A stretch of DNA of 63,085 nucleotides, taken from a virus. The position numbers and the translations under genes are program-made. Location of the stretch: IMG/VR virus record IMGVR_UViG_3300017917_003968, positions 1-63,085 of that record. One strand, given 5' to 3'. The notes under the pieces were generated by a model that was not told the DNA's origin, did no database searches, and saw only the letters and a program-made list of their open reading frames with translations. Positions 22,801 to 31,697 of the stretch are shown here, one piece after another. Position 1 is the stretch's first letter; each line of letters starts with the position of its first letter.

Positions 22801-23991
22801 TACAATATCTGTAGATCCTAAAAAATTAACAGCTTCTGATGAAGTTATTGAATATAACTCATATGGTTGTGTATTATTACTTTTTGGCCACGCAAAACTA
22901 GATGATTCAAAATATAAAAAATATTCATATGTATCAAATTTTTCTATAATATTATTTATAGATTGTTGAGCTAAGCTAATAGAAGATGATGCATATTGTA
23001 TATTTTGAGATCCTCCAGAAATAGAATTTTGATTTTCTTGTTGAGCCTTATAAGTTTCTATAAGTTGTAATTTATAAACAAAATTATTAACTCGTTCAGT
23101 AGCACTTGAAAAATGTATAAAATTTTTAAAATCACTATAATCTACATTAATATCAACAGACTTATCTTGATAGTAGCTTAATAGTTTTTGATATGATGAT
23201 GTTACTGGACTGGATAATAAATTATCATAATTATAGTAAGGAGTTGTTTGTCCATTTTTATTATTAACAACTACATTATAATTAGGTCCTTGTAATTGAT
23301 TTAAGTTTTGTATATTTTCAGCTTCAACTTGAATTTGTACAGTAAAGCTAATAGATTCTGCAACTTTATCAACTATCCATAATTGTGATTTTAAATCAAA
23401 ATCAGTAGGTAAAGGTTCATATAATTTAATAATTAAATAACTACCTTCAGAATCTTCAGTATAAGCTACATTATTAGCAACAACTATTTGATTATTTCCA
23501 AAATTTAAGTAAAATACAGGATAATAATTTTTTAAAGATATATAATTCTGATATGTATTAAAACCTGTTCTTATATTTAAATCACTAATTTTTTGTGAAG
23601 TTAATTTTATTTCAGTTCTAGATGTTGATATTTCTTTTATCCAATAAAATAAACCATATTGTGAATTAAATAATTTTTTATAAAAATTATATTGTACATT
23701 TAATGTACCTCTATTAAATCCTCTATTTTTAACATCTGTTTCTGGATCTAATGATATACTTGAAAAAGTATTATTTTTAGGATTTGATGTTAGATATGGA
23801 TAATAATCTGATGCATCGTAATCTATTGTTAGTAAATTATTATTTTCATCATATATATGCAATTCTAGATAATCATCTGGGGCTCCAAACTGACTATTTA
23901 TATAATTAGATGAAATTAAAGATTGATCTTCTGGTATTAAATTTTCTGGTGTAATACCTTTTCCTGAATATGAGACGTTAACTAACTCCAT
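19843..23991 (-). CDS. Large baseplate wedge-like protein (1382 aa)
   Basis: A 1382-residue protein, the largest in the window. A central segment (around residues 540-580) reads YHNLPYLLKSKGTERGIKTLISCFGIPDDILTVREFGG, typical of tail protein I / gp7-type wedge proteins in which 'LLK-KGT-RG---L---YGIP-D-L-I-E-GG' recurs. The first third carries ordinary beta-rich wedge sequence and Tyr-rich loops, and the C-terminal third is rich in beta repeats with Ser/Thr/Asn. Compare T4 gp7 (about 1030 residues). It lies downstream of gp6/gp25-type genes, as in T4-like baseplate clusters. Its start overlaps the stop of 23991-24332 by one nt. Confidence 0.7.
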   Translation of the reverse strand: MELVNVSYSGKGITPENLIPEDQSLISSNYINSQFGAPDDYLELHIYDENNNLLTIDYDASDYYPYLTSNPKNNTFSSISLDPETDVKNRGFNRGTLNVQYNFYKKLFNSQYGLFYWIKEISTSRTEIKLTSQKISDLNIRTGFNTYQNYISLKNYYPVFYLNFGNNQIVVANNVAYTEDSEGSYLIIKLYEPLPTDFDLKSQLWIVDKVAESISFTVQIQVEAENIQNLNQLQGPNYNVVVNNKNGQTTPYYNYDNLLSSPVTSSYQKLLSYYQDKSVDINVDYSDFKNFIHFSSATERVNNFVYKLQLIETYKAQQENQNSISGGSQNIQYASSSISLAQQSINNIIEKFDTYEYFLYFESSSFAWPKSNNTQPYELYSITSSEAVNFLGSTDIVPTPGTQSLLFSASYYDNTNKDLLHNSIPQYILDDSNNHPYITFIDMIGQHFDNIWLYYKDLSNRYNNTNNPNDGISLDVVADTLKGFGVQLYTNSNISDNLYYTLFGINQDSSLLPPTGSEVINEYVTSSIDTLPAQTIQKELYKRLYHNLPYLLKSKGTERGIKTLISCFGIPDDILTVREFGGSFINSLDGIYDLDSSEDKINIITSSIEGVNPNLEKNVHLLNPYTSLQYYENISRLNNTNIEVGFSPSDTINKNISSSLGYFNIDQLIGNPNDQYSSSYKNLVSQSNSYFSNYTQPNSIWEYIRLIKYYNNSLFKMIKDYAPARSNVSTGIIVKSHILERNKYKRNEPDTQYENNLSESIDTAFISASYGGSIIDSTENNFLITSPLGFIQYTSSNGIEKYTGELGGTEVIITNGSAFNQTEISNLPGSSNNFITYSLGALYQNVTESVKSIYLLDLDYNSDQTKPVNYGLVTKSLNDSQVNNYADYTNPMSPYAQVQDYNYFLQRSILPRYSGSSVESADYTFYTSGDKSYGKNAAIDKIKYQYGYLVDIYSSSFQLPGRANAQIKYIIDDNENILNLTKTNTNIFEVQNIFRSGDAVDISLFDYDPDNADSQYLTNNSNVSVYRGGFRYSPILYNPNAAASLTYKLVNPIIQTNTVITPGYPVYSNPPAGFEKTNWVIESTTYYDSLYSQLFYSVTASCPSIISPNTSPVKLIVTWESDPIEGQSLQIRTGQFSITENTIARYEFTLPAAVQQSPSVQWSVPYINTVQQVSTSPGGTSTSQTYITSITDTKNNLVLIEPNRIQLSPSQSFFYGELIQTASLEQTSDPYNLEKPVFPLQLNKGDLVRLFNYTSSWGRSDEYIVNEINENYNGFVSFTVDRAVNYSNTKDYGVAMQQVYANGPSSTYGSGSIIEKYVILKILPDETNVILDFNSTSNIQSDGILFPKYIDENVKLNSGNVIKSLTQQNLLPGGNQTNIILQ

Positions 23992-24332
23992 TATAATAGA
24001 TTGTTAATATTGGTAAAGTTTTGATTTAATTCTAAAAGTTGTTGCCTTAAAGAATTTATTTCTTCAATTAATGCTTGTTTTTCTGCATCTAATACAGATC
24101 CTCCTATATACTGTTGACTTTTTTCTACTATATATGTATGAGAATTTATAGATCCTGAAACTGGTATATTAAAAAATAATTGATCATAATATTCAAAAAA
24201 TTGATCTACCGTAACAGATTCAATAGGTACTTGTTCTACAGGTTTTATTAATTCAGAAAAATTAGTATTTACTGCTTTTGAATAAGTATTTATTCCATAA
24301 ATTTCTTTAACTAAATCTACATTTTTATTCAT
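23991..24332 (-). CDS. Small baseplate-region protein with coiled coil (113 aa)
   Basis: A 113-residue protein. The C-terminal ~35 residues (DAEKQALIEEINSLRQQLLELNQNF) form a clear heptad coiled coil. The N-terminal part has FFEYYDQLFFNIPVSGSINSHTYIVEKSQQYIGG. Its overlap with the large wedge gene suggests stoichiometric co-expression. Such short coiled-coil proteins often act as trimeric connectors or fibre pins; no family match is claimed. Confidence 0.6.
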   Translation of the reverse strand: MNKNVDLVKEIYGINTYSKAVNTNFSELIKPVEQVPIESVTVDQFFEYYDQLFFNIPVSGSINSHTYIVEKSQQYIGGSVLDAEKQALIEEINSLRQQLLELNQNFTNINNLL

Positions 24333-24334
24333 GA

Positions 24335-25438
24335 TTATCTAACTATTTTAAATATTAGATTATTATCCACTAAATAAGATTCACCATCTGATAATATAAC
24401 TTTAATTACTATTTTATAATATCTTTCAGGTTCTAAGCCATTCATATATAGATTGAAATAACTATTAACACCATCACAACTTATTTTAGTGTATTGTGTA
24501 TCAAAATCAATTACTACCTCCTCAGTTTTAACATCTTGTATTGACCAATATGAACTAGAAGGGAGAGCTTTATTTGTTGTATAAAAAGATGAAGTTGTAA
24601 AAGTTCTTACGGGATATTGATCTCTAGCATTAATTATAACTTTATACTTACCAGTACCATATTTAAATGTATCATGATTATTTGCTAAGGTAATAACAGA
24701 AAAAGAACTATTAATAGTAGATAAACTTCCAGTTATATAAATACTATCATCCCATTTAATATCTAATGTAGGAGGGTATATAGTATGTGTATCAACAGAA
24801 AAGAATTTAAGACCTATATAACTACCAGAATTACTTTCTATTGCTATAGGATGTTTAATAATAAATCCTGCATTAGTTGATCCTGATAACCAAGAATTAA
24901 CTATACCAGTTACATTTATGTTTAGATCTTTATTATCTTTATAGCTAAATGATTGACTAACTAAAGTACCAGTCCAATTCCCTCCCCCAGGAGTTAAATA
25001 ATATGTAGTATTAGTCCACGAATTGTATGTACCATTAAATTGATCTGGGCTATACCAACACACTCCATTTTGTGGATTTGGATAGTCAAAATATTTTCCA
25101 GTACCCATATTCCAATTTTCTGCAACTTGACCAACTTCTAAATTATATGTAGTTGTTAAGTTTTCTGCATTAGCTAAATATAATCTTAAATTAGCACTAA
25201 AAGATCCTGTTGTTAATGTTTGTATAATATCTAAATCTTCATTACTAAAATAAACTAATGATCTCCTTATATTATCTGACAATAAAGGTTCTTGAGGAAC
25301 TGGATCTACAAAATTTGTAGATTGATTATTTAAATTTAATACTGCAACTTCTAAAATCTCATCTAAACCAGTATTAATAGAAGGTTGTTTTGAGTATATT
25401 GATGCGTCTGCAGATGCAAATAATTTATATACAGCCAT
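24335..25438 (-). CDS. DNRLRE-like carbohydrate/adhesin-type virion protein (367 aa)
   Basis: A 367-residue protein starting AVYKLFASADASIYSKQPSINTGLDEILEV, with RRSLVYFSNEDLDIIQ further on. This is the layout of DNRLRE domains: a DA-I start, a Gly/Asn loop with L-VG--N and a RS--F-L strand. A beta-rich C-terminal domain follows (TLDIKWDDSIYITG ...). Such domains occur in secreted adhesins and in baseplate (gp8-like position) genes of some phages. Here it lies between the gp6-type gene and the wedge, so it likely belongs to the virion. Confidence 0.6.
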   Translation of the reverse strand: MAVYKLFASADASIYSKQPSINTGLDEILEVAVLNLNNQSTNFVDPVPQEPLLSDNIRRSLVYFSNEDLDIIQTLTTGSFSANLRLYLANAENLTTTYNLEVGQVAENWNMGTGKYFDYPNPQNGVCWYSPDQFNGTYNSWTNTTYYLTPGGGNWTGTLVSQSFSYKDNKDLNINVTGIVNSWLSGSTNAGFIIKHPIAIESNSGSYIGLKFFSVDTHTIYPPTLDIKWDDSIYITGSLSTINSSFSVITLANNHDTFKYGTGKYKVIINARDQYPVRTFTTSSFYTTNKALPSSSYWSIQDVKTEEVVIDFDTQYTKISCDGVNSYFNLYMNGLEPERYYKIVIKVILSDGESYLVDNNLIFKIVR

Positions 25439-25448
25439 TTTTTATTTT

Positions 25449-27305
25449 TTATATTGTTGTTACTCTACCTTGAATATCAGAATTTGGATATTTAACTTCA
25501 AAAATAGAAGGATCTAATGAAGGATATATAACTCCATTTAAAGTACCAGCTAAAATATCATATGAATATTTTGAATAACCATCTAATTCACCTGTTTTAT
25601 TTACTATTTTAACTGATTTAACTGATTGTACTCCATCTACTTTATCTATTAATGTATAAAGATCTCCTATAATTATAGGTTGATTTATCTGCCAATTATC
25701 TATATTAAAATAATCTTTTAATTCTAATATGCATCTAGCAATAACATCCTGGCTAGTAAAGTTTGGTCTTATAGTAACTTCAAAATTACACCCAATATTA
25801 ATAATATAAGCAGGTTTTAAATTAATAGCATCAGTTAACATTCTATACTCAGATAAATAAGTTTTTAAATTTTCTAATAACGCTGGAGATGGATAATCTA
25901 ATTGGTTATTGTTATTTAATCCCAAAACATATAAACTAACTAATAAAGGATCTTTTTGACTAATATCATAAGTTGTATATTTGTTATATATAGTATCATC
26001 TTTAGTTATATATGCTTTAGATATTTTACCATATTTAGATGGCATACTTAAAGTTCTTGCTAAATAATCCTGCTGTGTAACAGCTCTTAATTGAGTAGGG
26101 TATTCATTAGCTATGTTTAATCTTAATTCTTCTACAGTCTCTCCATCTCCTCCTCCTGATGCGGGGTTTGGATTATTTACTGCTATTGTATTTTGATAAG
26201 TAGTATTACCTGATACAGTATAAGATACTATTTGCGTTAATTGATTTGATAAAACATTTGCAGAAGCTCCACCACCTACTAAATAATTAAATTTTATAGT
26301 AGTATTTTTAGGAGATAATCCATATGTTTGAGTAGTTACAAAATTAGTAGGATCAAAAGCAGTGGATAAACTACTTAATCCGCCAGCAGTTAAACCAACA
26401 CTAACTTCATTAGGATTTGGTAATATAGAATTATCAGAAGCTGAATTAACTCCAGAACCAAATTCTATTTCTAAAGAACCATCTGTTCTAAATCTAGATA
26501 CAAATCTTCTAGGTACTTGTTGTTTTTGGATTATGTAAGGAACCTGATTTGAATCTTGATATAAACTTGGATAATTAATAGCGGTATTTTCTACTGGTTT
26601 TAATATATAATCTTGAGCTAAATATGGAACTTCATACCAAGTATTACCATTTACATCTATAGCATTTAATATAGTAATAATTGAATTATCTTCTAAAGTT
26701 ATTTTAGTAAATCTTTGTGCATTTGTAAATGAAAAATCTTTAGATCTAACTTCACCAGAAATAGCTTTTACAGTCTTTTTTAAGATATATGATGTAGGAA
26801 TACTAGATCCATCTACAGTATATACTTCAACAGTTGTAGGATCTAAAGATGATGATGTAGCAAAATCTACTTTTTGAGGTACGTAAAATAATACAGATGT
26901 ATTAACATTTGATTTTATTTGCATGCCTTGCTCTATAGTCATAGCATATGAGAAATCAGGTATAGTTTGTCCGCTTACTATAACAGAAGGAACTTGTTGA
27001 TATACATCTAAATCAACTATTGCTGCAGATGTTACTTTAGGTCTATAACCTAACATATATGCAATAGTGTATAAGTTATTTTTTTGTTTTGCATATTGTA
27101 AAAATGACTCTTGTAGTTGATTATCTAAATAAAAAGATAATACATCACCAACATAAGAAGCCATATCAATAAACATAGACCCTGGAGATGGTTGACTGAA
27201 GTCATTATATACTGTAGGATAATAAGACTTTGCGTACTCTATAAGATCTGACTTAAATGATGAAAAGTCTTTATTTAAATATTTAATATCGATTTCGTTA
27301 GACAT
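25449..27305 (-). CDS. gp6: Baseplate wedge protein, gp6 / BaseplateJ family
   Basis: A 618-residue gp6-type wedge protein (T4 gp6 is about 660). DIKYLNKDFSSFKSDLIEYAKSYYPTVYNDFSQPSPGSMFIDMASYVGDVLSFYLDNQLQESFL is the characteristic N-terminal motif of T4-like gp6 proteins. Near the middle, 'GGGDGETVEELRLNIANEYPTQLRAVTQQDYLARTLSM' is the classic BaseplateJ segment. Gp6 forms the inner ring of baseplate wedges. It directly follows gp25 (5 nt between them), the usual order in contractile injection systems. Confidence 0.93.
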   Translation of the reverse strand: MSNEIDIKYLNKDFSSFKSDLIEYAKSYYPTVYNDFSQPSPGSMFIDMASYVGDVLSFYLDNQLQESFLQYAKQKNNLYTIAYMLGYRPKVTSAAIVDLDVYQQVPSVIVSGQTIPDFSYAMTIEQGMQIKSNVNTSVLFYVPQKVDFATSSSLDPTTVEVYTVDGSSIPTSYILKKTVKAISGEVRSKDFSFTNAQRFTKITLEDNSIITILNAIDVNGNTWYEVPYLAQDYILKPVENTAINYPSLYQDSNQVPYIIQKQQVPRRFVSRFRTDGSLEIEFGSGVNSASDNSILPNPNEVSVGLTAGGLSSLSTAFDPTNFVTTQTYGLSPKNTTIKFNYLVGGGASANVLSNQLTQIVSYTVSGNTTYQNTIAVNNPNPASGGGDGETVEELRLNIANEYPTQLRAVTQQDYLARTLSMPSKYGKISKAYITKDDTIYNKYTTYDISQKDPLLVSLYVLGLNNNNQLDYPSPALLENLKTYLSEYRMLTDAINLKPAYIINIGCNFEVTIRPNFTSQDVIARCILELKDYFNIDNWQINQPIIIGDLYTLIDKVDGVQSVKSVKIVNKTGELDGYSKYSYDILAGTLNGVIYPSLDPSIFEVKYPNSDIQGRVTTI

Positions 27306-27310
27306 TTTTA

Positions 27311-27724
27311 TTATGCGTTTTGTATAGTCAGTATAATAGAATCATTTTCATTTGATCTTAATAATCTATAACTAAATTTTATATTAATTGAATTATAATC
27401 AGGATTTCCAATTATATCTAAATTAATTATTTGTATTTGTGGAAAATAATTTTCTAATTGAGTAGTAATAGATTGTTTCATATCATCAAAAGTATATTGA
27501 TCTATTTGCTCAAATAATCTAGCTCTTAAACCAGCTCCAAAATTAATAACAAATGGTCTTTCTCTAGGATCAGATAATAAATAATTAATTATATTATATT
27601 TTATTTGGTCTTTTGTAGTATAAACAGAAGAAAAAACTGCAGGTGCATCAAAAGGTATTTTAACTCCAATTGCTGTAGATGGTTTTAAATCTAAAGGTGA
27701 TATTTTCTTAAGTCCGTATGCCAT
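27311..27724 (-). CDS. gp25: Baseplate wedge protein, gp25-like
   Basis: A 137-residue gp25/lysozyme-like wedge protein (T4 gp25 is 132). The signature block is IKYNIINYLLSDPRERPFVINFGAGLRARLFEQID, equivalent to the conserved 'L-T--GER-----GGL---LFE' of the family, followed by beta strands (FSYRLLRSNENDSIILTI). It clamps wedges via gp6 and is essential for contractile tails. It shares its start region with the stop of the 27724 gene. Confidence 0.92.
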   Translation of the reverse strand: MAYGLKKISPLDLKPSTAIGVKIPFDAPAVFSSVYTTKDQIKYNIINYLLSDPRERPFVINFGAGLRARLFEQIDQYTFDDMKQSITTQLENYFPQIQIINLDIIGNPDYNSINIKFSYRLLRSNENDSIILTIQNA

Positions 27725-28164
27725 TATATTTGACCAGATTGTTTTAGTTTATTCATAAGTCCTGTAAAATCAGGAACTTCATTTATTTGTACTGCATCTA
27801 AATTACTACTAGCTCTTGCAGTACTTAACATACTATTTATATCTCCAACTCTAGCTTCTCTAGGTTGAAATCCTAAAGATGGATGTACATCATCAGAAGT
27901 CATAGAAATATCTTCATTTAACATACTATTAGCAGTTTCATTTAATAAAGATGCTAATGGATTGTTTGATGTAAATTTAGGAACTGGGGGTCTAGAAGTA
28001 TTTAAAGTACCTGGTATTTTAGACTTTATTGACTCTTGCAAGTTCTTTTTAGGATCTATTATAGCAGGTTTATTAACTTCAGATAATAATTTAGGGAGCT
28101 CTTGCTTAATAACATAAGTAAGCTCTTCTCTTATTAGTTTTCTTAGTAAATCTATTTTTGCCAT
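27724..28164 (-). CDS. Hypothetical tail-region protein (146 aa)
   Basis: A 146-residue protein, helix at the N-terminus (KIDLLRKLIREELTYVIKQELPKLLSEVN), then a Pro/Ser/Asn-rich flexible part and a helical end (DFTGLMNKLKQSGQI). The 'LIREEL---I--E' start is frequent in phage structural and prohead-associated proteins. It overlaps the gp25 gene by one nt and has ATATTTAT (28170-28177 in gene orientation) 5 nt upstream of its start. Function unknown. Confidence 0.6.
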   Translation of the reverse strand: MAKIDLLRKLIREELTYVIKQELPKLLSEVNKPAIIDPKKNLQESIKSKIPGTLNTSRPPVPKFTSNNPLASLLNETANSMLNEDISMTSDDVHPSLGFQPREARVGDINSMLSTARASSNLDAVQINEVPDFTGLMNKLKQSGQI

Positions 28165-28169
28165 ATTTT

Positions 28170-28177
28170 ATAAATAT
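28170..28177 (-). promoter_or_regulatory. ATATTTAT motif upstream of the gp25/gp6 operon
   Basis: Reads AATATTTATAAAAT then ATG in gene orientation. It is placed where a promoter for 28164 to about 19843 would be expected, but only 5 nt from the start codon. Confidence 0.3.
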
Positions 28178-28192
28178 TGTTTTTATTAATTT

Positions 28193-29989
28193 TTATACCT
28201 TAATATTAATACCTTTAGAATAATTACTAGATCCATCAGTATTAGCTAAAGTACTATTTAATGTATAAGATGCTTTTGACATTTTATTTTTTATTTTTTT
28301 TCTTAATTTTTTACCACCAGATAAGTTATCTACAAATGATCCTATCTCTAATGTATCATTTGAATCAGTAAAATTAACATCTTGAAGATCTGTTGTAATA
28401 TCTTGTATATTTATATCTCCTTCTTGAAGGTAATTTAAAGATTCAGTTAATACTTGAATCTCTTGAGTAGATAATGTTTTTAAATCGGCATCTACTAATC
28501 CTTTAGAAACTAATTGTACTTTTACTTCATTAAGAATTATAAGATCCAATGATGCAAATGTTGGTGTGGTACTAACTATAATATATCCTTTTGAGTTTGT
28601 AGCGATACCATATCGTCTTTTAAGTTTTATAGATTCATCTGTTATTTCCTCAGAAACTATTGAAATAGTATAATCTCCAAATTTATTATTAGCAGAATTT
28701 TTATTATTATTATAAACATCTAAAAAAGTTTGTAATTCTTTTCTTGTTGATGATAAATCTTTAATAGTATTATCTAAATCACCAATTAAAGGAGACGCAC
28801 AATTATCTAAATTTAATTTTAATATAAGTAATTTTTGAATAATTTCATCTATTACTATTATAATATTAGTTACAAAAACTACTATAAGTGTTAAAACTGT
28901 ATTTATTTGTTCTAGTCTTTCTGTAGTTGTTTCAACAAACTTATTTAATTTAGTTTGGAGATTATCAGATAAACTTAATATAGATCCTATTGTAGAATAT
29001 AAAGATGGTACTGGAAGTGCTTTTAAAAATTTTATAATTATTTTAAAAACTTTTATTAGTAATACTGCCAGTCTTATTAATACCCTAGCAGTATTAATAT
29101 ATCCTAGTATTGATTTTGCAATAGAATTAATATTAGTAGCTGTGTTTAATACCGACTTTAATAGATCATTAATTTTATCTATAGGTACTAATTTTTGTAT
29201 TTTAGATATTTGTTCTCTTAAATTAGCATCTATATTACTAGCTCCTAATAAATTTATTACTGATGATACTGATTTTAAACCTTGTATAGCTATGCAAATT
29301 CCTCTAAGTTTATCAACATATTGAATTAATTTTTGAAGATCTTCATTAGGTATTTGCCTTATATCAGTATATCTATTAAAAAATCCTAATGCATTTTTTA
29401 TATAATTAGTTAATAATGATAATTCAGGAAAATCTTTATTTAATTCTGGATCATTTAATCCTTCTTTTGGACCTAATAATATATTAAAGCTATTATTAAT
29501 TTTTGATGTTAATACAAATAATTTTATTTTACTCTCTTCATTTTTTGAGTCAGTATAATCTTTTTTATAATCATCTATATAAGTCTGTACATCATATGCT
29601 ATTTTTTTTAGTTTCCACTTTTTTCTATCACTAGGAGATAAAGTATTTGGATCTACTTTAGGATCAAAATTAGAATTTCCTACAGCTGTATTTTGTTTAT
29701 TAAGTAAATAGTTTGTTATATTACATAAATCAACAGATGCAATTTCATTTACAACATATAAAAGTCCATTATTTAAAGCAGTATTAACATCTCCAGTATT
29801 AGCAGATTTTTTATTAGTAGCATATTTTTTTCTTACATCACCATATACTATTTTATTAAATTTATTTTGAGACTTTATTACAAATGTTGATATATTACTA
29901 ATAGCTTTTTCAAATCCTTTTGCACTAGTAGTATTAATATTAGTAGTTGAACTACTGTTATTTATTATATTATCTCCAGATTTTTCCAC
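28193..29989 (-). CDS. Large helical structural protein with hydrophobic core (598 aa)
   Basis: A 598-residue protein. Residues 1-270 are charged and helical with flexible Ser/Thr/Asn at the start. A hydrophobic stretch at about 290-400 contains INTARVLIRLAVLLIKVFKIIIKFL and INTVLTLIVVFVTNIIIVIDEII, which look like membrane-inserting helices. The rest is soluble alpha/beta. A protein lying between spike/hub-type and gp25-type genes with internal hydrophobic helices could be a tail-tip or tape-measure-like/ejection protein. No known family; the length is too short for a jumbo-phage tape measure. Confidence 0.6.
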   Translation of the reverse strand: MEKSGDNIINNSSSTTNINTTSAKGFEKAISNISTFVIKSQNKFNKIVYGDVRKKYATNKKSANTGDVNTALNNGLLYVVNEIASVDLCNITNYLLNKQNTAVGNSNFDPKVDPNTLSPSDRKKWKLKKIAYDVQTYIDDYKKDYTDSKNEESKIKLFVLTSKINNSFNILLGPKEGLNDPELNKDFPELSLLTNYIKNALGFFNRYTDIRQIPNEDLQKLIQYVDKLRGICIAIQGLKSVSSVINLLGASNIDANLREQISKIQKLVPIDKINDLLKSVLNTATNINSIAKSILGYINTARVLIRLAVLLIKVFKIIIKFLKALPVPSLYSTIGSILSLSDNLQTKLNKFVETTTERLEQINTVLTLIVVFVTNIIIVIDEIIQKLLILKLNLDNCASPLIGDLDNTIKDLSSTRKELQTFLDVYNNNKNSANNKFGDYTISIVSEEITDESIKLKRRYGIATNSKGYIIVSTTPTFASLDLIILNEVKVQLVSKGLVDADLKTLSTQEIQVLTESLNYLQEGDINIQDITTDLQDVNFTDSNDTLEIGSFVDNLSGGKKLRKKIKNKMSKASYTLNSTLANTDGSSNYSKGINIKV

Positions 29990-30420
29990 TATTTTGTAAA
30001 TGTATTTTTAGATAATGTAGCTTTTGTATCTATATAAGCTTTTGCATCATTAGATGCATTATATAATAAATCAGCAGCTTGTCTTATAACCTCCATACTA
30101 ACTCCTAAGTTACCACTTGAAACTTGCTTTAATAAGATAGCAGCTGTATTAATTCCATTAATTAATGTTGATAGTTGATCATTTAAAGTATTACCTAATA
30201 TTACCGGTTCTCCTTCAGTTTGAGCTTTATGACCTAATTCAATAATTGGAGAATCTATTAATACTTTATCAATAGAATCTAAATTAATAGTTTTTGTTGA
30301 TGATAGTGATACTGATTGTTTACCAAATAAAAAAATACTATCAGATTTAGAATGTATTAAAACTCTATCTGATGATAATATTATTTGATTATTTTGATAT
30401 GGAAATTTAGGTTGATACAT
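29989..30420 (-). CDS. Baseplate spike-like protein (beta-helical tip)
   Basis: A 143-residue protein. The first ~75 residues are short hydrophobic beta repeats, IILSSDRVLIHSKSDSIFLFGKQSVSLSSTKTINLDSIDKVLIDSPIIELG, typical of intertwined beta-helix spikes (gp5 C-terminal or gpV type). HKAQTEGEPVILGNTLNDQLSTL resembles the family ending. The C-terminus is helical. It overlaps the hub-type gene by 14 nt, so spike and hub parts that are fused in T4 gp5 appear to be two genes here. Confidence 0.7.
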   Translation of the reverse strand: MYQPKFPYQNNQIILSSDRVLIHSKSDSIFLFGKQSVSLSSTKTINLDSIDKVLIDSPIIELGHKAQTEGEPVILGNTLNDQLSTLINGINTAAILLKQVSSGNLGVSMEVIRQAADLLYNASNDAKAYIDTKATLSKNTFTK

Positions 30421-31318
30421 TTCCTATACTATTTTTATCTTGTTCATCTGCTGGAATAATTTCATTTGTTAATGGTATTGATCTTAATTCTATAACTGGT
30501 TGATCAACTGGACTTATTGAAGTTCCAAAAGAATTTAATGGAAAACTATTTATATCTTCTAAAAATATTTCTTGAGTAGATGTCATATATATACTAGATC
30601 CATCTCTATTAATATCTTCAACAGTTGCATCAAATTTACTAGTTAAGGATTTTGTACCTTGTTTATTAACTATTATAGTTATAGGATCTCCATTATTACC
30701 AGAATTTGACCAATTATTATTTTTTTTCATTACTGGAACTGTACTTCCAAATCTAATAGATTGACCAAATCTAGCTTGTAATAAAATGTCTCCTTCAAAT
30801 GGTTGTAAATTTTTTACTTTTTGATCTTCAGTAAATGTATATCCTAAAGGCAAAGTAGAACTACTAATTGCAGTACCTATATAATTTGATTTATTAGAAT
30901 TTTTATTTAAAAAATCTGCATATTCTGACATATTTGGAAAAGCTCCATGATTAGGATTATTCCATATTGAATATGGTGGAAAATAAAAAAATTGTTGATT
31001 ATTATATCCATCATTTAACATTTCCGATGGACCTGCTAAAATTAAAACTATTTCATTTACTAAAGGAAAATTTCTTACAAAATTAAAAATAGGATACGCA
31101 GGTTCAGATACCGCAGCTGATTTAGATGTACTTAGTGGTGAATATAATAATTCATATTTTATTTTACCAATATCTGAACTACTTTGATAATCAGGATCTA
31201 TTTTATTAGTACCGGGTATTGTAGGACCCATTACAATAGACTTAACCCTACCAATTTGAAAATATTGGCCTGTAGTATTACCGTAATTAGAATCAAATTT
31301 TTGTCCAAATACTGACAT
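30407..31318 (-). CDS. Baseplate hub/spike OB-fold-like protein (303 aa)
   Basis: A 303-residue protein upstream of, and overlapping, the beta-spike gene. The first part carries FQIGRVKSIVMGP (an OB-type strand pair) and later FEGDILLQARFGQSIRFGST, reminiscent of gp5-type hub proteins where a Gly-Arg-rich OB segment holds the spike. It contains no lysozyme active-site pattern that I can identify. Together with 29989-30420 it most likely makes the central spike complex. Confidence 0.6.
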   Translation of the reverse strand: MSVFGQKFDSNYGNTTGQYFQIGRVKSIVMGPTIPGTNKIDPDYQSSSDIGKIKYELLYSPLSTSKSAAVSEPAYPIFNFVRNFPLVNEIVLILAGPSEMLNDGYNNQQFFYFPPYSIWNNPNHGAFPNMSEYADFLNKNSNKSNYIGTAISSSTLPLGYTFTEDQKVKNLQPFEGDILLQARFGQSIRFGSTVPVMKKNNNWSNSGNNGDPITIIVNKQGTKSLTSKFDATVEDINRDGSSIYMTSTQEIFLEDINSFPLNSFGTSISPVDQPVIELRSIPLTNEIIPADEQDKNSIGNVST

Positions 31319-31680
31319 TATGCGCTAGGTAGGTTTTTATGATCCTGTATTTTTAATGACGTAACATCACTAAATAATTGTTCTATATCTTTTTCAGTAA
31401 GTATTCCATTATCATCAGCACTATCTTTTTTATTAGATTCAGCAGATTTTTGAAATACAGTTAATAGTTTCATAAGTACTTCATCATTTTTTAAACTAGA
31501 GTCTAAAAATCCTTTTAAAAGAGGTACTACAACTATAGCATCTCCAGGAGTTTCTATCATATCAGAAAGTCTTATTATTTCATCTTTAATAGTTTTATCT
31601 TGACTTTTATGCTTACTATAAACTTCTTCAACTAAATCAGATAAAGTTTTATCTTTAAATATAATTGTATTTAAATCCAT
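31318..31680 (-). CDS. Hypothetical helical protein (120 aa)
   Basis: A 120-residue, mainly helical acidic protein (IIRLSDMIETPGDAIVVVPLLKGFLDSSLKNDEVLMKLLTVFQ). It overlaps the next gene by one nt. The central 'ETPGDA-VVVPLLK-FLD-S-KNDE-L-K' block is conserved-looking but I cannot name a family. Positioned between late sigma and hub genes; ATATTTAT in gene orientation is at 31691-31698, 10 nt upstream. Confidence 0.6.
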   Translation of the reverse strand: MDLNTIIFKDKTLSDLVEEVYSKHKSQDKTIKDEIIRLSDMIETPGDAIVVVPLLKGFLDSSLKNDEVLMKLLTVFQKSAESNKKDSADDNGILTEKDIEQLFSDVTSLKIQDHKNLPSA

Positions 31681-31697
31681 TCTCTTTTAAATAAATA

